The translations under genes were made by a program, and so were the position numbers. From Apostichopus japonicus (lineage: Eukaryota > Echinodermata > Holothuroidea > Aspidochirotida > Stichopodidae), in contig NC_092580.1 in assembly GCF_037975245.1 (NCBI RefSeq), forward strand, positions 13,548,501-13,612,500: DNA of 64,000 bases. The letters are read 5' to 3'. The notes under the pieces are model-generated. The model saw only the letters and a program-made list of their open reading frames with translations. It had not been told where the DNA came from and ran no database searches. Below are positions 13,401-23,523 of this stretch, one piece after another (positions within the stretch are counted from its first letter, which is position 1; each line of letters opens with the position of its first letter).

Positions 13401-15269
13401 TATCTTGTAAAATAGATATAGTATTCCAGAACTCTCACAGAAATGTGGAAAAGTGTGTTGAAGGTTTTTTAAAGGTTTTAGCCAGTTTGGCAAGTCTATT
13501 TACATTGTTAAACATTTCACTCTATTGTCCCTTTAAAAGAAGCATACCAGATGGATACAACAAATACTAATAATAAGGTAATTAAGATATGAAAACCTCA
13601 AATTATAAAAAATACACTTTTGCAGGTAAAAGAGGAGGGGGGCGTGAAAGAAGAGATAAATCTAATTTACCTCTATGACCGTCGGATGAAAAGTGGAATT
13701 CAAGATTACATCCAGGGAAAAAAGCTGGAAACAGTGTCCACATCTGTATATTAGAACAAATATATTTCATCAATAAGTGAAATATAGTATTCATCATTCA
13801 TAAATCCTACATGTCATAAATATGCATAAATCTTGATACCACTGGGTCTAACCTAAAATAAGATTTCTTTAACGGTTTGATCCCTAATTGTCAAAACTAA
13901 GGCAGGCGGCCTATACATATTTTTTTTTAAATCTCTTTTGTAATAATTCTACACCAAAAAAATTAACAAATCAATTTGACAATTTGACATATACATCTGT
14001 TGATCTTCACAACATTAACATTGTCTTGTTGCAAATTAGAGAATCTCGTTAGCGACTTATTCCTTTGGACAAGAAATACTCTTAAGCTTTGCTTTGAACT
14101 GATGTGACCTTTGGCCTCATTTCACACTTTCACATTATTCCAAACAATGTCAGACCAAAGTCATCTAATATCTGGCAAGACTGGGAAAAAAAACAACTGA
14201 CAGCTGTTGTGCCTGACAGAATGAATCAACTGCTTTGAAATAAATGCCACATGTATATCAATCCACGGACGGACGGATGCTATCAAATACAGCCATATTT
14301 AAGTGGCACAATGGTTTTTTATTTCAACAAGTAATTAACATAATTAATACGCCAGCGCTACAAGAATTATTTAATAGTTTGTTTGGCGCTATATAAAAAT
14401 GATGTATTATTATTTTTATTATTCATACCTACCCCTGCATCTCCTCTGAGTGTTCTCTGATATTCCAAGCTGAAAGACTAATAAACCTCTCAGAAATAAG
14501 AAACACTTTAGTAACCACTGCTTCAATTCTCTCCTTCACCAACTCATCTGTTTTGGATCCAAATTCAGTATTTAATATCTCATATAACATCGATAGGGAA
14601 ATGGGTTTATCTGGAATCTATGGAGTAAATGTGATAATATCTATTTTAGTTTATTATTTCATTTCTACGGCTCTCGATCATTTAACCGAAAAAAGGAAAA
14701 TTTCAACACTGTGTTTAATGCACATTTCTAGTAATGACTATAAGTTCATGTTCTCTTCTCAACCTATGCCCTATAAAAGGAACTAACAAAACCATAAATT
14801 AAAGTTTTGTTTACATTAATTTAAAAGGAACATGATTTGGTTGAGTTATTTGAATTTATTAAACAATAGAATAACATTAACCATTTAGGTCTGCCTGCAC
14901 TGAGGTGATGATGACATCACAAAATTTAGCCTTAAAGGAGCTTTCCAGGCCAGAATATATTATGCTGTAGCAATCATTACTAGCACTCAAATATTTCCTT
15001 TTTCTTTGACTATTACCAACCAAGACTAAACTTCTGCCTAAAGTTGTTTATGTTTCAATCAACAATTTGCATATTCCTGAGAAGATATTTGATGAAAATT
15101 TTTACCAAATGGCAAAGTGATTTTTCTTATTGATTTCAAAAACATTTGACTTTCAGTATGAAATAGTAATAGAGAACAACTGGGAAACTAAAAAATATTT
15201 ACCCCTTAATTCAATTTAAAGGCTTTCTTAATTTTTGTCCAAGGCAGAGCCAGGCTAGATGGAGCATTG

Positions 15270-15330
<61 letters not shown>

Positions 15331-15336
15331 CATATA

Positions 15337-15404
<68 letters not shown>

Positions 15405-18400
15405 GTAAGGCAACCATTTCATATGGTACCAAATCTAACCCAAAATCTACTGCACAGTAGCAACTTTGAAGATGCCATATAAACATTCCTAAAAGTACAC
15501 CCCCAGCAATACGATTGGCAGATTGGATGCACAAATACAAAGTTTTAGTTTTCTTCAAGCTACATGTAATTCATATCCAGGATTTCTTGAAAGAAAAAAT
15601 AATATAATATCATAATATCCTACCAAAATAACGATGCATTAACAAGCCGTCAGTAAAGTGTAGGTATTAATGCCCTCCTACGATACATGCTAAATTTGAC
15701 CACTATGTGCCTTGTTATGAGAATAATTATTTGTGCGGCTCAGTTTTAGGGCCATCTGACATTCAAAAGAGGGATGCCATCCCCTCCCCCCTCCAACCCC
15801 CCCCACATAACTCCCTGGATCTGCTCCTATATTATTAGTCTATATACATGAATAAAAGGAAAGGTGAAGAAGTTTACCTTTCTAAATTCGCCTGCATAAT
15901 TAAATCTGTATTGCACGATCCCCTTGGTATGAAGAAAGACTCTTAGAGGAGTGATGGATGTTACTAGGGCATATAAATGGATACTGATGGGGACATGTCC
16001 ATGCAGCAATAAAGGATTAGGGAAATACTGTTGAACAATGGCTCTGGTTGTGTAATACCTAAAGTAGCAAAGAAAAGAAATAAAAAAAGAGAGAGAGAAA
16101 TTATGAACTGTGTAAAATTTAGCCAATCACCCTTCATAACTGCATGCATACCAATACTCAGCAATTTAGTTGAAACATTGTTCACTACTAGGTCTGTGCA
16201 AACTTTCATCCATCAAACCAACTTGTGGGCTAATTATTAGCCTCAGAATTTAATCTCCGCAAATATTGCATCCTGACCCTTATATGCAAATTAGAAAAGG
16301 TCATGGACATGTCGCAGGTCTGAGGTTTGATGCTTGCTTTGAAAAGAAACAAAACTATTTTTCAAAATTGTAAACATGTTAGGACATGAATGAAACAATT
16401 CTTACAAGTTTCTGTACAAATAAATTTAATGACAAGATAAATTGTACTGGAAACTTGAATGCAACAGCTGCTGCGAATAATTGCTTACCCACTTAATTTT
16501 GGATAATCTAATCAAATGAGATATATTAGACATAGATACACACCGTGGTTCATCCAATATTTATCATGATTCAAAATAGAATTCATGTAAAGTGAACATT
16601 GGTCAAAGGAGAAGGGGACTGGTGTAGAGCTGTCATCTATGTGCACTTAAAGAGGAGTGAAGACTCGCGCACAAAGAAACGTCTGATGCCGGTAATCTGA
16701 CCTGGTTTCGAAAAAGGTGTAACAGAGTGTTAGACACCAACATCGATCCCAGAATAGACACACACAGTTTAGACACTAGTGACAGTGTACAGTCAATACA
16801 TACAGCTATGGTCAATATCCACAACACAGTGTACATAGCAGCGCTGGATATCTCAGGTCCAGATACAGATAACAAGGTATCATGTTTCATTACTGTCTGC
16901 ACTTTGTAGCGACAAGAAAAAAACTTCACTTCCAAGCAACGGAAAGTGAACTTTTTCAGAGGGCGACACACGGTTTGGGGCGAGTCTTCAATGCCTTTAA
17001 GATGACAACAACTCATGACAAGCTCTTCAATGTCAATTATAAGCGAGTTCTTACTGTTTGATTTTAAAGAAGTCGCTATCCTTCGTTGGGTGTAATAATT
17101 GTTTGGCACCACCAGGCGCTGGCGACTTGAACAGCCACCGGACATCGGTACCGAGGGCATCAGCCACGCCGAGAAACTGGTCAATCTGCTGCGGCAGCAC
17201 CCAACAGGGAGGTGAGACAGGGTTACGTCTGATGGCTGGAGACACAAAAGCCAAAGAGAAAAGTGACTTTAAGCAGCAAAACACAGAGATGATAAATCCA
17301 AGAAACTTTTAAACTGAACCGGAATTGCACAAAACTGCGGATTTCGTCCCTTTCTCACATTGAGGTTTATTTCAATGTTAAATTCCAATGCTTGAATGAA
17401 CTTTGACCTCCCAGATATCAGAGACCAGAAACTGTAAATTAGGCTTTAGATGCAGTGAGGCCAACCATATCTCTCTAAGAAAAGATAACAAGTTGTCATG
17501 GCCTAGGGGGAGGGGTTACGTTCAAGGGTTTCCCCTCCCCTTGTTGGGGACTAATACATTTATAGGTAATACCTACATGGAAATGGTACCAGATTTGAAA
17601 GATAATAAGCAAGAGGCCTTGCTGATCAGAATGGTGGCCGGACTGTTCCAAGTGGCAATTACCTTTTGTGGCAGCTGCCATTTTGTGGCAACTGCCTTTT
17701 TATGACAATTATCATTTGTGGAGCAGCAAGATGGCCAAAGTTCTAGTAAGATCATTTTTGCTGCAATTGTTACCAAATTTTTTTGAACAACCTAAAAAAT
17801 CTTGTCATTATATTTTTTTTAAATAAATTCCACCTAAAATCCAGACATATGGTTAATACTTAATGGCTCCACTCAAAAAGTGAAACAACTAGTGGAGTAC
17901 CCTCCTGTGGACCCAATTCCAGATAAAAAAAAGTCACCTGGTATGGAATGAATATCTTCACATGGGAAGTGTGATTAAGAAGCAGAAAAGTTAGCGACAA
18001 CTTCAAAGATACTGGCGTACGGCTAAAGGAGCACGTACCATAGTTGCAATCACGTGACTTGTCTTAAAGATGTCACAAGATTATTATCATCATCTTTAAT
18101 ATTATAGCAATCAGACTCCTGGAACAATAAGGTTTAAAGGAGCCTTTCATCCTGAGACTCACATAGCCAGGCAGGAAATGATATCAGCCTAGGTCATAGG
18201 TGATTATGTTCCTCCTTGCGAGTATTGCCACATTTAAAGAGAATATTAAATACATGATATAAAAGTCCTATTTAATAAAAAAAATTAATAAAAAAGGGAG
18301 AGAAAAATAAGGTTCTTGCAATCAATCATTTATATAATAAGATTTTTAGACCTAAAATGATTTTCAAGAAGTTAATACCTACCAGGTACTCCCCTGGCTT

Positions 18401-21400
18401 CATTTGTTGAATGACAAAAAGCATCTTTCCTCCAAAGAACATTCCTCATCCCGGGTACACGGTTGACCTTTGTTAAGATAAAAGAAAGAGGATAATAAAC
18501 CGGAAGATTACGGATCATCCTATCGGGACTGATTAAAGCTCTTTGGATTAAAGCTCTTGGATTAAAGCTCTTTGGATTAAAGCTTTTTGAAAGGGTGTTA
18601 CAGATATTATCCTAAATGTTTATTTGCAGAGACAAGGTAAAAAACAAGAAAAAAACATGATTTACATAGAAGTGCAAACAATTCAAATTCCCTTTATTAC
18701 AGTTTATGGATTTGTTCCTTGGTTTGCTTTAATAAGATTTTTTTTACAACACATAATCGAAATTTTAATAAGGGCATATTTCATGGTTATATTCTACAAT
18801 GGCCTAAAAATGAAGTATATTACATTACAGTTGCCAATATGTTTTAATATCCTCACTGCAGCATCATGGTCAAATACAAAAACTGTCAAATACTGAACAA
18901 AGGTAAAAAAAAATGAAAAAAAAAGACAGATATTCTTGTCTGATGTGATTAGCATCACTTACAAAAGAAAAATGACTGACAGGAATTGATGGCATAAGTT
19001 ACTTTTGGGATGTTCAACCTAAACTGAGATGCAAAGAATTATGTATCTTTTTCTCATATACCAAATCTTACTTTAAAACTGTACGAGAAACAAATATCAT
19101 GTCTTCTTCTTGTTACTTTTCAGTTGCTGTCAAAGTTATCATGATGTGATGAAGGGAAAACAAATGTTGGCCTGTTAAATGTACGTTACCTTTTGACCTG
19201 ACTTTAAATTAGAAAGATCGCCCTCATCCCAGCATCCGGCTTCTTGTCCACTGCCATACGAGAAACAGAGAAATACCGTCCAGTTGCTTCCAATATCTAA
19301 ATGGAGAACGTATAAAGATCCATGGTTACAATATGTAATATTCATGGCTATGGATATTCATGCAATATTCATGGCAAATTCATGTATATTCATGACTGAT
19401 CCATGAATCTAAAACTTTAAGTAACATGATGATAATGACATTCCTGGAAGTAATTATAGTCATCTTTCTTTTTTCTTTTTTTTCTTTTTTCGTCTTTTTC
19501 CTTTTAAACTGCTTTTCACGTTTGGACTGGTTCACACAACGTATCGCATTATTTTGCACTTATTAAACATTCCACTGACTATAGAAAGGAATCAGTTACT
19601 GATAAATGGAGGATCAGTCAACATCAGATCCTTATCTAAATTAGCCAAAATTATAGTCACTGACTTTTTGGTCTTTCATCAGATAGTGAAAATGTTTTCA
19701 GGGCAAAATATGTACCCCTAGCCAGGGTATCTGAAAAATGGTCAGTAACCAATGGTGAGCTGAAACCTTGATAAAAACAAAATACAAACAGAATCAGACA
19801 TGTCCCCTGCAGGCTATCCTTATCATTTAATTTGTCCTGGAAGTACATAAGCCATATTTTTAATGATGGAATTCAACTGTACACTACACGATGATCACAT
19901 AACCTTAAGTAGTAGCTCAGTACCGACTTTTTTCACACTATTAATGACACGGCCTCCCCCACCACTACCCCCACCCCCACCATCATTTTCATTTGGGATG
20001 GGACAGGGTGGTGTCAGGGAAACTCCATGCACAATGAAATGATCCAATACATAGTGGTTATTAAAAGAGTAAAAGGCAAATAACAACATAGAAAAAGAAA
20101 TATTTTTCAATATAATATATATCCTCTCCTGCTTCCCCTGTTGGGAAGAGTTTCTGGTAACCATATATCCACAGAAAGACAGTCCAATACAAAATTATTA
20201 GAGAACTTCAAAATGACAACACAGATAAGATAGTCACAAGTCTTCATTTTTTATTCAAGTTTTTGTCCACATATTTAATGATGGATTTGCTTTCAAGTGG
20301 CAAAACACAAACTGTGACAATTTTCTCCCAAGTATCTCCCCCCCTCCCCTTGCCATCCCTTGGTAGGGATCCAGTGTCTGTGTAACCCTATCCAAAGAAA
20401 GATAGCCCAACACAAAGAGGTAATAGTACTTTAATTCTGAATAACAAGATAGATGAAAAAATCCCAAGAGTCTTCAGGCTACCTCTACATCAGTCCTATT
20501 AATCCGGTCCTATTTGATGACAGCTTTCAACTTATTTCAACAGCAGCCCCTGGAGCTAAACAACAATATATATACAAAAAGGCACTTACACACATAAACT
20601 TCAGGTTATCAAGCCATGGCACTATACTTATTAACATTATTAAGCACAAGTAACTAAAACATTTTGATGCAAACCTGGCAAATTATTGAATGGATTCTTC
20701 ACTTTAACATCGAATCCTCTGTTTTTAAAAGCCCTCTGGTACAGCGGCAGGTCTCGACCTATGACCCCAGGCTCCCCAGCCACAAGGATTGATTTCTCAA
20801 GATTATGTCTGGATTTCGTCAATTGCACTTCCAGCTGTGAAAATGGGAGACAGTCATATATGGAAGTTTTATAACAAACAACAACAATACTATAAGATGG
20901 TGAAAAAGTAATGCTGTCCAGTTTCGAATGGAGTGGAGGCAAAATTATACTAGTTCAAGTAATATCTGCATCTGATATGAATTAATGTATCCAATAGAAA
21001 CAACCATAAAAGAGTGGGAATTATCCATGGAAAATAGTCTAAATTTGTACAGTGTCCAGTACTAGACTGTTAACCCTCCAGGCATTAGAACTGTCACAGA
21101 GTTATAAGCACTTTTTTTGTCAAAGTTCTACCTCTCCAAGTGATTCTCTGAAAGTTTTGAGGTTTACAATCAGGCAATAAAATATGCCATTGGGACAAAA
21201 TGAACCTCAGGGTGGCAGAGTTAAATACAAGAGTTCAAGCCTTACCCGCAAAGCAGGTATCCTGACAGATGTTTGAGGGGGTGGGATGGGGGTGGGGGAG
21301 GGGATGGGGAGGGGAGGGAGAGGGCAAAGTCAATGTCAGACCAATGTTTAGTGGTGTTGAAATTGCTGAATTATTGTGAAAATCATGGGAGGGGGGGGGG

Positions 21401-23154
21401 GTCACTCAGTATAATGCCTTCAAATTTGAGCATCCATAAAGCTGCAAAAAGTTTCATAGAATGATGCCCTGGAAGTTCAGAATATCCACAATGTTTTCTC
21501 TACCAGACATTGAAAGGTTACAAATAATTAATCATATCTCTATCAGTGAAGAAATATGCCTGGAGGGTGAGTAGTAAAATGCTTGTGAAAGTTTGATCAT
21601 GCAGGCGTCTAAAACTAGAAGGCAATAGTGATGACTTTGAAAGGTGTTTAAAGGCATTGAAGACTCGCCCCAAACCGCGTGCCGCCATCTGATAAAGTTA
21701 ACTTTCTGTTGCTTGCAAGTGATGTTTTGTTCGTGTTGCTACAAAATGCAGACAGTACAGTAATGAAATGTGATACCTTGTTATCTTTAGCTGGACCTGA
21801 GATGTCCATTGCTGTATTGTTTGTACACTGTGCTGTGGGTATTGACCGCAGCTGTATGTACTGACTGTACACTAGTGTCTAATTACCGATGGTAGCAAAC
21901 TGTGTGTGTGTATTTTCTGGGATCGATGGTGGTGTCTAACACTTCTGTTACCAACATACCAAACTAGGTCAGATTACCGGCATTAGGCGTTTCTTTTTGC
22001 GCGAGTCTTCACCCTTTAAATAGTGACTCAAACAATGCTAGATATGATAAAATCGCCAAAAAGTTAAGAAACAGAAAACCATTTGGCAAACCTTTCCAGT
22101 TTCTTTGACAGTGTTGGAGGTTATTTACTTACGATATCCATAATATTGTGAGATAATTAGAGTGCTTAGCAAATTAATTCAATATTTTTATTTCTAATCA
22201 AAAGTTGACAAAACTAGAAGGTAACACCTTGAAAAACATCAGGCAAAGTTAACTGTCAAATTGACACAGTATATACATCAAACCATTATAATATCTTTGG
22301 CATACCAAGGGTTTCAAGTCATGAAATTCATCCTAGTTGTGGGTGTGAGCAGTTGTTTACATATGGAATCATATCACACGTTTTGGGTTGCTACTGTATT
22401 TTGACACGGAGTTTTGTCAACTTTCGCTACAAATTGGGAACCAATAAAGTTTTTGAAAGTGTTTTTTGATGAGAGACGCAGTGTCTACAAGAAGCCATGG
22501 CAACCACTGAAGAATTTAAAGCACGCTTCACGTTTAATCAAAGAGGGCAAGGATATGTATTCAACTTGGGTTGAATTTTCTTCCACTCAAAGTCGTAATT
22601 TGTGTCAAACTGATCTGTCGGGTAGACGGCTATTTTGTTAAGTAGGTGCTAACAGTGTAATGAAGAGCCCATTAAACACCTGGTATTAAATTAAAGGGTC
22701 ATCGAAAATGACAGAGATATATCAAGGGGAATGAAAATCTAAGGCTTATTGTATAAAGTAGAAGAGTAGTCTCTGGATATCATTACATTTTGAGGTTCAA
22801 TCAATGTTACTGGACAGTTTAATATTGACATTTCCTGGTCAATCACTATGATGGTATGTAGAAATCTGTACCAGACAGTAATGAAATGGAGACAGGCTAT
22901 AGAAATAGGGAAGGGGAAGCAATTTTGTTTAATATTTTGTCAAACTCCTGTAGTATCAGGAAATGACACTCATTGACAATTCTTTTATGTAGGCCTACTA
23001 TATATTAATCACACAGTAAATATCATGTTGACTTTATGAATTAAGGTGAATCCAGGAATTCTTTCTACTGTGCAAGTATGCTGCATTTCACCACAGATAT
23101 GAATACATATAACAGAATATATATATAACAGAATATATATATAACAGAATATAA

Positions 23155-23237
<83 letters not shown>

Positions 23238-23523
23238 AACTATATAACAATTAAGAACTACAGTCTGATATAATCTTTACCTCTTCCAAGTATTCATGTA
23301 GTGAATTCCACTGCACTGTCCTATTTCCATTTCTCCTCTTAGGTGATATCACCGGCCCCGCTTTTGCTTTCTCCTTTGAAGTTACCATGGTGATATCACC
23401 CTTCCCTACCAAATCTTGTCTGCTCTGGTGTAAGATGTAGACTGAGAATGACAGCAGGCCGAGAGCAGTCACCAGAATGTCCCAGAGACGGGTACGAAAC
23501 AGGCGACGTAACTTATGAATCAT
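1832..23523 (-). CDS. CPED1: CPED1: cadherin-like and PC-esterase domain-containing protein, complete 19-exon coding region
   Basis: Coding exons in transcript order: 23281-23523, 20675-20834, 19190-19296, 18383-18467, 17055-17235, 15878-16058, 14433-14617, 13671-13743, 12604-12750, 11359-11463, 10426-10768, 8690-8879, 7857-8031, 7190-7310, 5100-5236, 4433-4755, 3985-4072, 2921-3067, 1832-2020. All junctions are GT/AG and all phases agree, giving 1,059 residues (human about 1,026). The order is: N-terminal signal-anchor helix (about residues 12-31); a TTL/ATP-grasp-like region (about 199-319); a cadherin-like beta-sandwich (about 604-725); a Cys-rich segment; and a PC-esterase domain with GDS at 816-818 and DGVH at 941-944. 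By family knowledge this is a type II membrane protein of the secretory pathway, predicted to act on or bind glycans; its substrate is not known to me. The start is the first ATG of the first coding exon. Non-coding 5' exons were not found. Identity is based on recalled similarity to human CPED1 (C7orf58) across nearly every exon. Confidence 0.93.
2124..2328. repeat. Perfect 122-bp palindrome in an insertion flanked by 14-bp direct repeats
   Basis: Bases 2194-2254 and 2255-2315 are exact reverse complements (61-nt arms, no loop, centre aaaa|tttt). The word AGAATATTAACCAA occurs exactly at 2124-2137 and 2315-2328, so the inserted unit is probably 2138-2314 with a 14-bp target duplication. It lies in the last CPED1 intron. 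Confidence 0.85.
2921..3067 (-). CDS. CPED1: CPED1 coding exon 18
   Basis: Residues 949-997, including [17 protein letters not shown] and CSCHFHE, almost superimposable on the human block. It is phase 0 at both ends. Confidence 0.95.
3985..4072 (-). CDS. CPED1: CPED1 coding exon 17 (second PC-esterase motif)
   Basis: Residues 919-948. It encodes [16 protein letters not shown]. The DGVH at 941-944 is the predicted Asp/His part of the esterase triad. Confidence 0.93.
4433..4755 (-). CDS. CPED1: CPED1 coding exon 16 (PC-esterase GDS motif)
   Basis: Residues 812-919. It opens with [16 protein letters not shown], which carries the predicted nucleophile Ser818 in [11 protein letters not shown] and [11 protein letters not shown] follow, as in human CPED1. 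Confidence 0.95.
5100..5236 (-). CDS. CPED1: CPED1 coding exon 15 (Cys-rich lead-in to the PC-esterase)
   Basis: Residues 766-811. It encodes [17 protein letters not shown], then KWQPYSCQY and NCLAGKK. This is the Cys/Trp-rich segment that precedes the GDS strand in PC-esterase proteins. Confidence 0.93.
6068..7085. repeat. Composite repeat: about four tandem ~80-bp units with a hAT insertion
   Basis: From 6121 the phrase gggcaatatgctgagaat, then gggcacctactgaaagaa, repeats about every 80 bases four times. The fourth copy is split by the hAT-type element at 6429-6818 and resumes at 6827. The block begins with a G-rich then C-rich head near 6068 and ends with a related C-rich motif near 7080. 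It lies in a CPED1 intron. Confidence 0.65.
6429..6818. mobile_element. Non-autonomous hAT-type transposon (390 bp)
   Basis: The ends are CAGTGGCAGAGCG and, reverse-complemented from the right, CAGTGGCGGAGCT. An exact 8-bp target duplication, gcacctac, sits at 6421-6428 and 6819-6826. The CAGTGGCGGAGC terminus and 8-bp duplication are characteristic of hAT elements. No transposase is encoded. Confidence 0.88.
7190..7310 (-). CDS. CPED1: CPED1 coding exon 14
   Basis: Residues 726-766. It contains [18 protein letters not shown], matching the human 'ETCGLQPISSDYIE' block. It links the cadherin-like and PC-esterase parts. Confidence 0.9.
7402..7437. repeat. (AT)n microsatellite
   Basis: About 18 AT dinucleotides in a CPED1 intron. 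Confidence 0.95.
7857..8031 (-). CDS. CPED1: CPED1 coding exon 13 (cadherin-like domain, second half)
   Basis: Residues 667-725. It encodes [20 protein letters not shown] and SSYTLHIAR, the closing strands of the beta-sandwich. Confidence 0.92.
8690..8879 (-). CDS. CPED1: CPED1 coding exon 12 (cadherin-like domain, first half)
   Basis: Residues 604-667. It contains [19 protein letters not shown], a typical opening of the cadherin-like beta-sandwich domain (L-x-P-x-F-D-x-x-x-x-x-Y-x-x-x-V-P). Confidence 0.92.
10045..10404. mobile_element. Non-autonomous hAT-type transposon (360 bp)
   Basis: The termini are CAGTGGTGGGCAACC and, from the right, CTGGGGTGGGCAACC. An exact 8-bp target duplication, ccttaaag, is at 10037-10044 and 10405-10412. 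The interior has the GGGCCGCATGTGGCCCGCGG-like block of such elements. It stops 13 bases (after the duplication) from CPED1 exon 11. Confidence 0.88.
10426..10768 (-). CDS. CPED1: CPED1 coding exon 11
   Basis: Residues 490-604. This is the longest exon of the gene. It starts [11 protein letters not shown] (human FPSTTPGI region) and runs into a Ser/Asn/Lys-rich linker with several N-x-S/T sites before the cadherin-like domain. A hAT-type element sits 13 bases past its donor. Confidence 0.88.
11359..11463 (-). CDS. CPED1: CPED1 coding exon 10
   Basis: Residues 455-489, including [18 protein letters not shown]. The acceptor at tccttag|GGC was chosen over a nearby ctgcag because only it keeps frame with exon 9. 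A MITE insertion begins 40 bases upstream of this acceptor in transcript terms. Confidence 0.85.
11503..11871 (+). mobile_element. TTAA-flanked MITE, copy 1
   Basis: A 369-bp element bounded by TTAA at both ends. The inverted termini are roughly TTAAAGG-N-TGAAGACTCGC (left TTAAAGGCATTGAAGACTCG; right reverse complement has GTGAAGACTCGCGC). It is homologous along its length to the elements at 16647 and 21648. TTAA target duplication suggests mobilisation by a piggyBac-type transposase (inference). It lies in a CPED1 intron. Confidence 0.82.
12604..12750 (-). CDS. CPED1: CPED1 coding exon 9
   Basis: Residues 406-454. It encodes [20 protein letters not shown] and a following acidic/helical stretch. 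It starts and ends in phase 0. Confidence 0.88.
13002..13235. repeat. 20-bp minisatellite, about 11 copies
   Basis: The unit is approximately gactcatgaggattaagaag, repeated with substitutions (cacaag, gagagg, ttcag variants). It is intronic in CPED1. Confidence 0.92.
13671..13743 (-). CDS. CPED1: CPED1 coding exon 8
   Basis: Residues 381-405. This 73-nt exon encodes [20 protein letters not shown], matching the human '[20 protein letters not shown]' block. Both Cys are conserved. Confidence 0.9.
14433..14617 (-). CDS. CPED1: CPED1 coding exon 7
   Basis: Residues 320-381. It encodes a helical segment beginning [15 protein letters not shown] and ending SEEMQG. The acceptor is tactccatag and the donor GG|gtaggt. 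It fits the human stretch after the TTL-like block. Confidence 0.85.
15269..15403. repeat. (TA)n microsatellite with GTATA/CATA interruptions
   Basis: About 135 bp of almost pure TA. Apparent open frames here are only Tyr-Ile repeats on both strands and are not genes. Confidence 0.95.
15878..16058 (-). CDS. CPED1: CPED1 coding exon 6 (TTL-like core)
   Basis: Residues 259-319. It encodes [14 protein letters not shown] and then [19 protein letters not shown]. This is strikingly like the TTL-like 'V-x-x-Y-x-x-N-P-x-L...FDLR-x-Y-V-L-V-T-S-x-x-P-L-R' signature, but the FDLR position reads ISIH. Confidence 0.92.
16647..17000 (-). mobile_element. TTAA-flanked MITE, copy 2 (inverted)
   Basis: A 354-bp element bounded by TTAA, in the opposite orientation to copies 1 and 3. 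It shows gtgaagactcgcgc at the left and gcgagtcttcaatgccttt at the right. It sits 54 bases from CPED1 exon 5. Confidence 0.82.
17055..17235 (-). CDS. CPED1: CPED1 coding exon 5 (start of TTL/ATP-grasp-like region)
   Basis: Residues 199-259. It encodes [16 protein letters not shown], then [15 protein letters not shown]. The second segment resembles the ATP-binding 'W-I-x-K-P' strand of tubulin-tyrosine-ligase-like proteins. The donor is AAACA|gtaaga. A TTAA-flanked MITE lies 54 bases further along the transcript, inside the next intron. Confidence 0.9.
18383..18467 (-). CDS. CPED1: CPED1 coding exon 4
   Basis: Residues 171-199. It encodes [18 protein letters not shown], parallel to the human 'ANRLPEIQQPLCRKEGLC' region. 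It ends with one base of a codon completed by the next exon. Confidence 0.88.
18530..18590. repeat. Short tandem repeat, ~16-bp unit
   Basis: About four copies of ggattaaagctcttt, intronic in CPED1. Confidence 0.85.
19190..19296 (-). CDS. CPED1: CPED1 coding exon 3
   Basis: Residues 134-170. It encodes [16 protein letters not shown], matching the human 'WDLLICLSS' region. NWT is a potential N-glycosylation site. The donor is AAAAG|gtaacg. Confidence 0.88.
20100..20475. repeat. Possible diverged tandem duplication
   Basis: The segment around 20155-20250 (agaaagacagtccaatacaaa) recurs in altered form around 20385-20475 (agaaagatagcccaacacaaa). The surrounding order is similar: C/T-rich tract, gtaacc, then a ttc/aag block. 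The match is diverged and only partly convincing. Confidence 0.4.
20675..20834 (-). CDS. CPED1: CPED1 coding exon 2
   Basis: Residues 82-134. The acceptor is ttttcacag and the donor CCAG|gtttgc. It encodes the lumenal region after the signal anchor, including [15 protein letters not shown], which aligns with the human segment around LQLHQHILTQHGYTV. Confidence 0.88.
21273..21325 (+). other. G-rich tract with G-quadruplex potential
   Basis: Many runs of three to five G separated by one to three bases, in the first CPED1 intron. This is the template strand's complement for CPED1. A C-rich tract at 19950-19981 gives the same potential on the minus strand. Confidence 0.6.
21648..22019 (+). mobile_element. 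TTAA-flanked MITE, copy 3
   Basis: A 372-bp element with TTAA at 21648 and 22016. It has the same orientation and internal sequence as copy 1 (for example agattaccggcatt near the right end). The inverted terminus TGAAGACTCGC is present at both ends. It is intronic in CPED1. Confidence 0.82.
23154..23234. repeat. (AT)n microsatellite
   Basis: An AT-repeat tract immediately downstream of the CPED1 exon 1 donor. Confidence 0.93.
23281..23523 (-). CDS. CPED1: CPED1 coding exon 1 (start codon, signal anchor)
   Basis: Encodes residues 1-81. The ATG at 23521-23523 has A at -3 and opens a short basic segment ([14 protein letters not shown]), followed by a hydrophobic helix of about 20 residues. This is the pattern of a type II membrane protein. 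No ATG lies upstream in frame within this open stretch. The donor is GAG|gtaaag. Confidence 0.85.

Noticed and set aside
15211-15558. Long open frames made of Tyr/Ile repeats (also at 55838-56351 and 23065-23250)
   Set aside because: They are translations of (TA)n tracts, open on both strands, and have no protein character.
16633-17247. A 204-codon minus-strand open frame
   Set aside because: It runs out of frame through CPED1 exon 5 and across the inverted MITE. The real exon is 17055-17235 in another frame.
22414-22641. Plus-strand 75-codon frame with a plausible composition
   Set aside because: No splice partners, no recognised domain, and it lies inside the first CPED1 intron. Too weak to call a gene.
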